Positions 36,401-43,450 of a stretch of DNA of 64,000 nt are shown one piece after another; positions within the stretch are counted from its first letter, which is position 1; every line of letters starts with the position of its first letter. This stretch comes from Yeosuana aquiaggeris. GTDB taxonomy: Bacteria > Bacteroidota > Bacteroidia > Flavobacteriales > Flavobacteriaceae. Both the position numbers and the translations under genes were made by a program. The DNA lies in assembly GCF_044003965.1 (NCBI RefSeq), contig NZ_JBAWKC010000001.1, positions 248,001 through 312,000 of the forward strand, given 5' to 3'. The notes under the pieces were generated by a model. It was given only the letters and a program-made list of their open reading frames with translations. It made no database searches and was not told where the DNA came from.

Positions 36401-36575
36401 CCAAAATGATAGTAGTTTACCCAAAGTAAGCCAAGCATCAAAGGACAGACTCGTTGAGCTTAACAAGCAATGGGAAGTATTAAAAAGTATATCAGAAGAA
36501 CTTATAAATAATGTTATTCCAACTTATAATAAGCTACTTTGGGATCATGGTATTGGGGCGCTTCAAACAAAATAG
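33438..36575 (+). CDS. Secreted VPS10/sortilin-type beta-propeller protein
   Basis: ATG at 33438 begins a signal peptide (MKKITFSLLLFFIATVTFSQ); a longer frame from 33387 is less likely. The 1045-residue product has many BNR/Asp-box blades, such as GLYKTADGGKTWNKI, VYKSNDAGKTWLYLG and VLQLTKDGGKTWKNV. These form one or two large propellers over residues 40-700, then an Ig-like segment and a helical C-terminus near 880-1040. Annotation pipelines often call such proteins glycosyl hydrolases, but no catalytic residues were recognised. It is by far the largest gene between attC-like spacers. Confidence 0.88.
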   Translation: MKKITFSLLLFFIATVTFSQSIDSIFKSVKYRNIGPFRGGRSVAASGVVGDPMTYYMGNTGGGLWKTEDGGQLWKNISDGYFKTSSVGAIAVSESDPNTVYVGMGEHAPRAVMTSYGDGVYKSNDAGKTWLYLGLKETQHISRIVIHPKNPDILFVAAQGALYGPNEERGIFKSVDGGASWSKVLYINNLTGCAELSMDHNNPLVMYAAMWEHQRLPWKVISGGAGSGLYKTADGGKTWNKIHEGLPEEKGKMAIAVSRSNSDKVYALVESDSDKELGGLFVSNNAGKKWSKVSSDHSLIQRAWYYIELFIDPNDEEKIYVLNASAQRSIDGGKTWSTLTGTHGDYHDLWINPYNSKNMIIANDGGAAVSYNYAKSWSPQNRMATAQFYRVNTDNLFPYNLYGGQQDNSSVKISSIALASNGIDEHHWSPSAGGESAFLAFDPDNPRYVLGGSYLGTIEILDTKANASTQIMAAPIQYLGRETKDMKYRFNWNAPIIRSQHEPNTYYHGAQLLLRTRDNGNSWEEVSRDLSNNEKEKQGKGGGPYTNEAVGAENYGTLTYVIESPHEKGFIWTATDDGVLQLTKDGGKTWKNVTPKGLPETLINAIEVSPHDKATAYIATTRFKFNDYTPAIYKTTNYGESWTNISTGIPLGAYTRVVREDTKRKDLLFAGTELGMYISWNGGKQWQPFQLNLPITPITDLKVSHDDLSIATMGRSFWILDDLGLIRQFEGNDKSFVLLQPEDAVIGNWESQLNSNSDIFNGTDDSQGVNPANGVVFYYYLPTATKDKELTLVIKDKDGNLVRTISSQANPDYLKYPGGPSPEPLLSNKVGLNRIVWDMRYNSLPGVPTAYIEGSFKGHKALPNAYTAAIKQEDQLSEAPFNILPNPLYNITNEEYQETHDFTTKTEANLTDMHRRVNKLKEVQNKIALILKELPKEKKYTEVKSQGEAIIQKLKSWDEDMVQRKSKAYDDVENFPNKFTAEYLFLMNQNDSSLPKVSQASKDRLVELNKQWEVLKSISEELINNVIPTYNKLLWDHGIGALQTK

Positions 36576-36600
36576 AAAATACGGATGTGAAAGAGGTATA

Positions 36601-36681
36601 CAACAACGGCTATTGTTCACTGCGGCGGAATAGTTCTGCCCAACCATTCCACAACGAAACCATAGCTAAGACCATTGGTTG
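36601..36681 (+). repeat. attC-like cassette spacer D (degenerate)
   Basis: CAACAACGG (36601-36609) pairs with CCATTGGTTG (36672-36681) if one base is left out. Inside, GTTCACTGCGG and CCACAACGAAAC pair in part. The layout fits the other spacers, but the match is the weakest of the full-length ones. The right end runs GATTAAACATTATG into the next gene. Confidence 0.4.
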
Positions 36682-36697
36682 GGGGTGATTAAACATT

Positions 36698-37255
36698 ATG
36701 ATAATTCGAAAAGCAAACACCCAGGATTCCCCCATTATTTCTGAACATCTATTCTTAGCAATGGAAGATCTTTTGTATGAATTTATTGGAATAAAAAATG
36801 AGATGAAAGCAAAGGAGTTTTTATTGTACTTTGTTGAAAAGGAAAACAATCAGTATTCATTTCAAAATTGTTTTGTAGCTGAAGATAAGAATGAGATTTT
36901 GGGCTCTATTAATATTTATGACGGAGCTAATTTAGAAGCGTTGAGAGCGCCCATCGTTCAGTATATTAAAAAGCACTTTAACATAAATTTTAATCCTGAA
37001 AAAGAAACACAGCAAGGTGAATATTATATTGATACATTTGGGGTAAGCCCAAATCAACAAGGAAAAGGCGTAGGAACTAAAATATTACAATACATAATTA
37101 AATCTTACACAATCGAAAATCAACAAACACTGGGTCTATTGGTAGGTGAAAAAAATCCTGGTGCTGAAAAATTGTACCTGAAATTGGGATTTGAATGTGT
37201 GGGAAGAAAAGTGTTAACTGGAAAGAAAATGAAACATCTTCAAAGGAAACCTTAA
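36698..37255 (+). CDS. GNAT family acetyltransferase
   Basis: The 185-residue protein has the GNAT core: MIIRKANTQDSPIISEHLFL at the start, EILGSINIYDG as strand 4, and the acetyl-CoA motif NQQGKGVGTKILQYI near residue 116, then GAEKLYLKLGFECVGRK as motif B. Substrate is unknown; small-molecule or antibiotic targets are possible. GNATs are common cargo of integron cassettes, and this one lies between spacers D and E on the shared strand. Confidence 0.88.
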   Translation: MIIRKANTQDSPIISEHLFLAMEDLLYEFIGIKNEMKAKEFLLYFVEKENNQYSFQNCFVAEDKNEILGSINIYDGANLEALRAPIVQYIKKHFNINFNPEKETQQGEYYIDTFGVSPNQQGKGVGTKILQYIIKSYTIENQQTLGLLVGEKNPGAEKLYLKLGFECVGRKVLTGKKMKHLQRKP

Positions 37256-37272
37256 AATGAATAGAAAAAACA

Positions 37273-37362
37273 ACGACCAAAATGACTATAATTAATTACT
37301 AGTTCTCTCCATTGTTAAGAAAACCCTCATGGATTATGCTTTTTTATTTGGCATTTAAAGCT
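37273..37362 (+). repeat. attC-like cassette spacer E (left half only)
   Basis: The segment TATAATTAATTACTAGTTCT with the following GAAAACCC-TCAT-GGATT and TTTTTATTTGGCA aligns base for base with the left two-thirds of spacer A. The right arms are missing, and the broken frame at 37372 begins almost at once. Confidence 0.5.
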
Positions 37363-37371
37363 TATTCAAAT

Positions 37372-37552
37372 ATGGATAAAAAATAATAAGATCCTTCTAG
37401 CGACTTTAATTTATGTCTTTATTTATGAATTTTTTGGGTTCTCAAAAATTTATCGGACTTTTGATTTTAAGTATTTAATTAGTGGAATTATAACATATTT
37501 CTTAATAGAGCAGATTATTAAAAAACAAGGCTCAAAAATGTATAAAATATGA
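37372..37552 (+). pseudogene. Frameshifted small membrane protein gene
   Basis: A frame ending at 37552 reads KILLATLIYVFIYEFFGF, SKIYRTFDFKYLISGIIT and YFLIEQIIKKQGSKMYKI, a plausible two-helix membrane protein of about 60 residues. It lacks a start codon. ATG at 37372 (MDKK) lies just upstream but is one frame off, so a single base lost in the run of A near 37380 would explain it. The position fits a decayed cassette gene. Confidence 0.5.
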
Positions 37553-37596
37553 CAACTTACTAATCCACTTTTTAAAAAGTAATCATTAATTATAAT

Positions 37597-38538
37597 ATGA
37601 AATATAACAAATACATCAAAGATTCGATTTTGGTTTCTGAAATTGGACTTGGTGCATGGCAGTTGGGACATAATTCCGGTTGGCAGAGCATGACAGAAAA
37701 GGAGGCGGTGGAACTTGTTGAAAAATCATTGGAATACGGCATCAATTTTTTTGATACGGCACCAAATTATGGACATGGAACAGGCGAAGAGAGGCTTGGT
37801 AAAGCGCTTAAGGGTATTGATAGAAATAAAATCGTCATCAATACAAAATTCGGACATACGGATTCAGGCACCACTAATTTTAATTCAGATTATATTCGGG
37901 AGTCTTTAGAGGGTAGCCTTAAAAGGTTACAAGTTAATTATGTTGATTCGCTCATTATTCATAATCCACCTACTGCGTATCTAGACGGTAATAAAAACGC
38001 CCATTACGAGATCCTTGAACGATTAATTGAAGAGGGCAAAATAAAAGCATATGGAGCCTCTTTAGACACATACAAGGATATGAAGCTGTTAATGAATACT
38101 ACAAACGCTAAAGTGATTGAAGCCTTTTTCAACATCCTACATCAGGATGCCGCACAAGCATTTGCTATGGCTCTAGAAAATGAGGTTGGTATAATTGCTA
38201 AAATTCCTCTCGATTCAGGATGGTTATCTGGAAAGTACACTGCTGAAAGTACTTTTAATGATATCAGAAGCCGCTGGTCAAGACAAGATATTCAAACAAG
38301 AGCACATCTAGTAAATCGTGTAAATGAAATTATCCAGGCAAAAGAATCGCTTGCACAAAAAGCAATTTCGTTTTGTTTGGCATATGATGCTGTGTCTACA
38401 GTGATACCAGGGAACGTAAATATCGCTCAGCTGAAAAGTAATGTGGAAAGCATAAATAACCCCATTTCAGACGAACTTTTTCAAAAGCTAGAAGATTTTT
38501 ATCTAAATGAGGTAAAGCTGCTCAACCTTCCGTGGTAA
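37597..38538 (+). CDS. Aldo/keto reductase
   Basis: The 313-residue protein has the AKR barrel: LGLGAW-type strand seen as EIGLGAWQLGHNSGW, the catalytic aspartate and tyrosine in NFFDTAPNYGHG (near residues 50-60), the catalytic lysine in VINTKFGH near 88, and the histidine in SLIIHNPPT near 125. The NADPH site is suggested by STVIPGNVNIAQLKSNV near 270. Substrate is not predictable. It lies right after the decayed cassette gene and may be the edge of the array or of the core genome. Confidence 0.9.
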   Translation: MKYNKYIKDSILVSEIGLGAWQLGHNSGWQSMTEKEAVELVEKSLEYGINFFDTAPNYGHGTGEERLGKALKGIDRNKIVINTKFGHTDSGTTNFNSDYIRESLEGSLKRLQVNYVDSLIIHNPPTAYLDGNKNAHYEILERLIEEGKIKAYGASLDTYKDMKLLMNTTNAKVIEAFFNILHQDAAQAFAMALENEVGIIAKIPLDSGWLSGKYTAESTFNDIRSRWSRQDIQTRAHLVNRVNEIIQAKESLAQKAISFCLAYDAVSTVIPGNVNIAQLKSNVESINNPISDELFQKLEDFYLNEVKLLNLPW

Positions 38539-38657
38539 ACATAAGCAGTTAAAATTTACAAATGAAACGCTGCATTCTGCCAAACGCAGCTTATTCAAAC
38601 CGTTAAACGAATACTTCTAAAAATTATCGGTTTCTTAAAGTAACTTTTATATTTTAC

Positions 38658-38665
38658 TACCTTTG
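38658..38665 (+). promoter_or_regulatory. rnpA: Candidate -7 promoter element for rnpA
   Basis: TACCTTTG matches TAnnTTTG and lies 19 bases before the TTG start, implying a very short leader. Confidence 0.4.
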
Positions 38666-38684
38666 GTTTTTAAAAACAACGCCA

Positions 38685-39089
38685 TTGAAATTCACCTTTA
38701 ATAAAAAAGAAAAGCTAAAAAGCAAAAAACTCATTGATACCCTTTTTTCTGAAGGGCAGTCGTTAAGCGCTTTTCCTTTGCGTCTGGTTTACATATCAAC
38801 CCCCTTTGATGATGGCGTGCTTTTTAAAACAGGCGTTTCAGTTAGTAAAAAACATTTTAAGCGTGCGGTAGATAGAAACAGAATAAAACGTCTTATGCGT
38901 GAAGCTTTTAGGTTAAACAAAGCTCATTATTTTGACAACATTTCCACGCCGTATGCGTTTATGATTTTGTATATTGGTAAAGAAATACCAACGTTAATGC
39001 AGCTTGAAAATAAAATGGCTCAGTTATTTTATAAATTTTCAAAAGTAACCTCAAATATGACACCCTTAGAAAATGAAGCAGATTCTTAA
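38685..39089 (+). CDS. rnpA: Ribonuclease P protein component
   Basis: RnpA is the protein subunit that aids tRNA 5' processing. The 134-residue product shows FKTGVSVSKKHFKRAVDRNR then IKRLMREAFR, the RNR motif that contacts RNase P RNA. It starts with TTG, since no ATG or GTG fits before FTFNKKEKLKSKK. In many bacteria rnpA follows rpmH, but here it precedes the S41 protease gene, whose start overlaps its end by 17 bases. That overlap suggests coupled translation. Confidence 0.9.
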   Translation: MKFTFNKKEKLKSKKLIDTLFSEGQSLSAFPLRLVYISTPFDDGVLFKTGVSVSKKHFKRAVDRNRIKRLMREAFRLNKAHYFDNISTPYAFMILYIGKEIPTLMQLENKMAQLFYKFSKVTSNMTPLENEADS

Positions 39090-40707
39090 AAAAAAGATTG
39101 TTATCCTTTTATTGGCCGTTACTGTTTTTATAACCGGAACCGCCTTTCAAAATGACTTTTTTGAAATAGCGAAACAAATAGAAATTTTTACAACTCTATT
39201 TAAAGAGGTCAATATGAATTATGTTGACGACACCAATCCTGGTGATTTAATGGATACAGCTATAAAAAGTATGTTAAAGGATTTGGATCCTTATACTAAT
39301 TTTATGAATGAACAGGATGTTGAAGCGGCACGTATAAATAATACCGGTGATTACATTGGAATTGGAGCTAAAGTAAGAACACTGAATGATAAATTAGTTA
39401 TTGTAGAACCCTATAAAGATTATCCCGCAGACAAGGCTGGTTTAAAAGCGGGTGACGAAATTATAAAAGTAGGTAACATCCTCCTGGAAAACTATAAAGA
39501 TGATGCTGGTGAGTTGTTAAAAGGAGCACCGGGAACAACGGCTGAGGTTACCTATAAACGCCAAGGCAATACAAAAACAGCCACTATTAAACGCGCTGAA
39601 GTGGAAATAAAAGCCGTGCCTCATTTTTCAATGATTAACGAAAAAACAGGGTATATTGTTTTAAGTCAGTTTAGTGAAAAAGCGGCTTCTCAAACCAGTT
39701 ATGCGGTTAGAGACTTAAAAGCCCAAGGAGCTAAACGCCTTGTTTTGGACCTGCGAGGAAACCCTGGTGGATTGGTTAATGAAGCCATTGATATTGTAAA
39801 CATGTTTGTTCCTAAAGGGCAGTTGGTAGTTACAACAAAGTCTAAAGTTAAAAAATACAATCGCACCTATTTCACACAAAGAGAGCCGATTGATACAGAG
39901 ATTCCTTTAGTAGTTTTAATTGATGGCAATAGTGCCTCAGCAAGTGAAATTGTATCCGGTTCTTTACAGGATTTAGACCGAGCGGTCATTGTGGGCTCAA
40001 GAAGTTTTGGAAAAGGACTGGTGCAACGCCCTAAACTTTTAACTTATGGCACGCAGATAAAAATTACCATTTCGCGCTATTATACGCCCTCTGGCAGATG
40101 TATTCAGGCTTTAGATTATTGGCACCGAAATGAAAAAGGTGAAGCCGTGCGTGTAAAACAAGAAAACTATAATGAGTTTAAAACCAAAAATGGGCGTAAA
40201 GTTTTTGATGGTGGTGGTGTGTTTCCTGATGAAGAGATGAATAGTTCAAAAAATACGGCGTTGACCAAGGCTATAGAAAATAATAATCTAATTTTTGATT
40301 ATGCCACCAATTTCTACTATAAAAACAAAGTGGAAAATATTGATGCTTTTAAGTTGGCCGCTTCAGATTTTGATGACTTTAAAAACTTTTTAAATACCAA
40401 GAACTTTTCTTTTGAAACGAATACCGAAAAAGCCCTCAAAAAAGCCTTTGATGAAGCAAAAACAGAAGATTTAGACGACGATATTAAAAGTGATTATAAT
40501 ATGCTGATTTCTAACTTAAACAAGTCCAAATTAGCGGGTTTAGACATTAACAAAGATTACCTCTTAGAGCTTTTAACGGAAGAAATTGTCAAGAGATATG
40601 TGTATAGAGAAGGATTATATGACTATTTCAAACAACACGATCCTGAAATAAAGAAAGCAACTGAAATTCTTGGAAGCCCAACTACTTACTTAGAGTATTT
40701 AAGATGA
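39073..40707 (+). CDS. C-terminal processing protease (S41 family) with PDZ domain
   Basis: The 544-residue protein has an N-terminal signal or anchor (IVILLLAVTVFITGTAF). A PDZ domain lies at about residues 90-175 (DYPADKAGLKAGDEIIKVGN). The S41 core carries GNSASASEIVSGSLQDLDRA near 285-305, with the catalytic serine in the SASAS stretch and the lysine in SRSFGKGLVQ near 312. Such proteases trim periplasmic proteins from the C-terminus. A long C-terminal helical region follows. It overlaps rnpA by 17 bases. Confidence 0.92.
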   Translation: MKQILKKKIVILLLAVTVFITGTAFQNDFFEIAKQIEIFTTLFKEVNMNYVDDTNPGDLMDTAIKSMLKDLDPYTNFMNEQDVEAARINNTGDYIGIGAKVRTLNDKLVIVEPYKDYPADKAGLKAGDEIIKVGNILLENYKDDAGELLKGAPGTTAEVTYKRQGNTKTATIKRAEVEIKAVPHFSMINEKTGYIVLSQFSEKAASQTSYAVRDLKAQGAKRLVLDLRGNPGGLVNEAIDIVNMFVPKGQLVVTTKSKVKKYNRTYFTQREPIDTEIPLVVLIDGNSASASEIVSGSLQDLDRAVIVGSRSFGKGLVQRPKLLTYGTQIKITISRYYTPSGRCIQALDYWHRNEKGEAVRVKQENYNEFKTKNGRKVFDGGGVFPDEEMNSSKNTALTKAIENNNLIFDYATNFYYKNKVENIDAFKLAASDFDDFKNFLNTKNFSFETNTEKALKKAFDEAKTEDLDDDIKSDYNMLISNLNKSKLAGLDINKDYLLELLTEEIVKRYVYREGLYDYFKQHDPEIKKATEILGSPTTYLEYLR

Positions 40708-40768
40708 TTTGAGCATCAATTGAATAATTAAAAATAGTATATTTAAAAAATTATTATGTGCCTCAGTA

Positions 40769-41614
40769 ATGAATAAATTGTTTCTATCCATCATATTAAT
40801 TGGTCAATTAACTGTTTCTCAAAATAAATTAACCCACGAAGTTTATTTTGAAACAGACAAATATGACGTACCTGTAACAGAAGAAAACCGCTTGTTATTG
40901 TTTATTTCTTCCCTTTCAGATATTGATATAGAATCTATTTCAATTTATGGTTTTTGTGATGATATTGGAGCTTCAGAATATAACTTAAAACTTTCTCAAG
41001 ATCGTGCCAATGCTATTAAAGCCATTTTTGCTAATAATGAAATAAGTGAATCATTAATAAGTAATGTTGATGGCAAAGGGGAAATTCTTTTAAAAATTGT
41101 TGATGAAAAGGACCTCATAAAAATTAGGGGATTGAATAGGAAGGTAGAAATAATCATTAACCCTAAACCACCTAAAACAATTCAAGAAAAACAAACGGAA
41201 GCAGCTGTAATAAAGAAAGATGTACCCGAACAGATAAAGGGGAATCTTAAAATTGGAGATAAAATAGTCTTTGAAAATATTTTGTTCAAAACCGGATACA
41301 GTACTATGGTGTCTGAATCAAAACCCGTATTAGAGGCTATTGCTAAATCTTTAGTAGAAAGAAAAGATATTTATTTTACTATTCAGGGACATGTCTGCTG
41401 CACGCAATATAGTAGAGACGCGGTTGATAGAAAAACAAAAAAAAGAAATTTATCCGTGGCGCGGGCTAAATTTGTTTATGATTATTTTGTTAAAAAAGGT
41501 ATTAATCCAAAACGTATGAAATATGTGGGGTTAAGACGTTTGTTTCCCTTAGGAGGTGATCCAAAGGATGACCGCCGTGTTGAAATTCTAATTACTTACG
41601 TAAAAGAACCATAA
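40769..41614 (+). CDS. OmpA-like protein with two tandem peptidoglycan-binding domains
   Basis: The 281-residue protein has a signal peptide (MNKLFLSIILIGQLTVSQ) and two OmpA_C-type domains. The first (residues about 25-130) has YGFCDDIGASEYNLKLSQDR and ends GLNRKVEIIINP. The second (about 150-281) has IQGHVCCTQYSRDAVDRKTK, LSVARAKFVYDYFVKKGI and DDRRVEILITY. Each holds the Asp and Arg positions that bind meso-diaminopimelate. The first domain is shorter. It should sit in the periplasm, close to the T9SS protein gene that follows 18 bases later. Confidence 0.85.
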   Translation: MNKLFLSIILIGQLTVSQNKLTHEVYFETDKYDVPVTEENRLLLFISSLSDIDIESISIYGFCDDIGASEYNLKLSQDRANAIKAIFANNEISESLISNVDGKGEILLKIVDEKDLIKIRGLNRKVEIIINPKPPKTIQEKQTEAAVIKKDVPEQIKGNLKIGDKIVFENILFKTGYSTMVSESKPVLEAIAKSLVERKDIYFTIQGHVCCTQYSRDAVDRKTKKRNLSVARAKFVYDYFVKKGINPKRMKYVGLRRLFPLGGDPKDDRRVEILITYVKEP

Positions 41615-41632
41615 CATAAACGCCTTTTTATT

Positions 41633-42973
41633 TTGAGTAAAAAATTCATAATATGTTTCTTTTCTCTCTTGGCTCTGAGTATTACTGGCTTTTCTCAAAA
41701 CACCCTTATTCCTGATCCTAATTTTGAACAAGCTTTAATTGATTTGGGTCATGATAGTGGTCCTTTAGATGGGATGGTTCCAACCAGCAATATTAGCTAT
41801 TTAACTTCTTTAGACGTGCAAGCTAAAAACATATCTGATATTACAGGTATTCAAGATTTTATAGGATTAACTCAATTGTTTTGTGGCTCTAATTCAATCA
41901 CCACTATTAATGTGTCTCCTCTTATTGATTTACAGATTTTTTGGTGCTCAAATAATGAACTTTCTGCTTTAGATGTTAGCAAAAACACTAAATTAATTTC
42001 TTTAGTTTGCGACAACAATCAATTAACTAATTTAAATGTTACAAACAATCCGGCTCTTAATGTGTTGGTTTTTGAAACGAATCAAATAACCACTATTGAT
42101 GTTTCTATAAACAGCACACTTACAACTTTTAATTGCAGTAATAACTTTTTAACTAGTTTAGATATTAGTAATAATAACAACTTAGTAAATCTTAATTGTA
42201 GTATTAATCAAATTAGTGATTTAGATATATCAAAAAACTTGATTCTTATTACCCTTGATTTAAGCTTCAATCTGTTAGAAGTGCTAGATTTATCATTAAA
42301 TAATCAAATCACGGAAGTAATTTGTAGGGATAATAATTTATGTCAAATCAATATAAAAAACGGTAATAATAATGCGTTAAACGCATTTGACTTTTCAAAC
42401 AATCCTAACTTAAGTTGCGTGGTTGTTGACAATCCTTCTGGGAATCCTTCTTCCTGGATCCCAACGTCGTTTACAAATTATACATACTCTATTAATGATT
42501 GTAAAGCTTTTGTTAATGTAGATTCTCAAGATAATTTTATTGGTGCTACTTATATCTTACCTAATTTAACTTATGGAAGTTATTTTACTGGTTCTGGAGG
42601 AACAGGAATTAATTTGTCTCCAGGAGATTTTATAAACACCTCACAAACTATTTTTATATATAACGAGACCTTTTGTGATAGTAATGAAACCAGTTTTAGA
42701 GTAATAATTACCGAAGAGCCTTTTTATATTCCGAAATATTTTACACCAAATAATGATGGTCATCACGATTTTTGGGTAGTCAAAGATTTTTTAAACAATA
42801 TTAAAAACATTGCGATTTTTGACCATTACGGGAAATTGCTTAAGTCTTTAGGCCCTAATATAGGTTGGAACGGTTCTTTTAATGGGAAACCAATGGAAAC
42901 TAATGATTATTGGTATGTCATAACCCTACAAACAGGTGAAGTATTAAAAGGACATTTTACATTAAAGCGATAA
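41633..42973 (+). CDS. Leucine-rich repeat surface protein with T9SS type B sorting domain
   Basis: The 446-residue protein starts with TTG and has a signal peptide (FIICFFSLLALSITGFSQ). About ten leucine-rich repeats over residues 60-260 follow the pattern LDVSKNTKLISLVCDNNQLT. A C-terminal gliding-motility-type domain has FYIPKYFTPNNDGHHDFWVV near residue 365 and ends LKGHFTLKR. Type B tails direct secretion by the type IX system and are often linked to surface adhesins. The repeats likely bind a protein or glycan partner. Confidence 0.88.
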   Translation: MSKKFIICFFSLLALSITGFSQNTLIPDPNFEQALIDLGHDSGPLDGMVPTSNISYLTSLDVQAKNISDITGIQDFIGLTQLFCGSNSITTINVSPLIDLQIFWCSNNELSALDVSKNTKLISLVCDNNQLTNLNVTNNPALNVLVFETNQITTIDVSINSTLTTFNCSNNFLTSLDISNNNNLVNLNCSINQISDLDISKNLILITLDLSFNLLEVLDLSLNNQITEVICRDNNLCQINIKNGNNNALNAFDFSNNPNLSCVVVDNPSGNPSSWIPTSFTNYTYSINDCKAFVNVDSQDNFIGATYILPNLTYGSYFTGSGGTGINLSPGDFINTSQTIFIYNETFCDSNETSFRVIITEEPFYIPKYFTPNNDGHHDFWVVKDFLNNIKNIAIFDHYGKLLKSLGPNIGWNGSFNGKPMETNDYWYVITLQTGEVLKGHFTLKR

Positions 42974-42978
42974 GGTTA

Positions 42979-43422
42979 TTAATGTTTGATCATGGCAATA
43001 TGTGGAATATCATCTTCTAAATATTCCTCACCAACTTCCTGAAAGCCTAAATTATTATAAAAAGATTTTAAATAAGCCTGTGCTGAAATCTTAATATAAG
43101 TCTCATTATAATGCTGCTTTATTCCCTGAATTGAAGCCTTCATAATATCATTTCCATATTTATAGTGGCGCTGGTCTTTGGCTACTACCACCCTACCAAT
43201 ACTCGCTTTTTCAAAATAATCGCCAGGTTTAAAAAGGCGTGTATAAGCAATAATAATGTTTTCCTTTACACCAATAACATGAAGTGCTTTTTCGTCTTTA
43301 CCATCAATATCTTGATATACACAATCTTGTTCAACCACAAAGACCTCACTGCGCAATTGTAAAATTCTATACAGCTCTTGTTTTGAAAGTTCCTCAAAAG
43401 TTTTTATTTGTATATCTATCAT
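42979..43422 (-). CDS. ElaA-like GNAT acetyltransferase
   Basis: The 147-residue protein matches ElaA: LYRILQLRSEVFVVEQDC and YQDIDGKDEKALHVIG near the start, the acetyl-CoA loop region ASIGRVVVAKDQRHYKYG, and a C-terminal AQAYLKSFYNNLGFQEVGEE. The physiological substrate of ElaA is unclear. It is convergent with the LRR gene (5 bases between stops) and lies 28 bases after the CDF exporter gene on the same strand. Confidence 0.88.
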   Translation of the reverse strand: MIDIQIKTFEELSKQELYRILQLRSEVFVVEQDCVYQDIDGKDEKALHVIGVKENIIIAYTRLFKPGDYFEKASIGRVVVAKDQRHYKYGNDIMKASIQGIKQHYNETYIKISAQAYLKSFYNNLGFQEVGEEYLEDDIPHIAMIKH

Positions 43423-43450
43423 AATTAAAACCTATAAAATTATATGATAA

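Noticed and set aside
30707..37371. Spacers as ordinary Rho-independent terminators
   Set aside because: They have nested imperfect arms over more than 100 bases and no T-tract after the outer arm. Their right ends are conserved up to the next gene, which a terminator of the previous gene would not need.
38567..38590. GCTGC/GCAGC stem after the aldo/keto reductase gene
   Set aside because: Five base pairs with a 12-base loop and no T-run; too weak to call a terminator.
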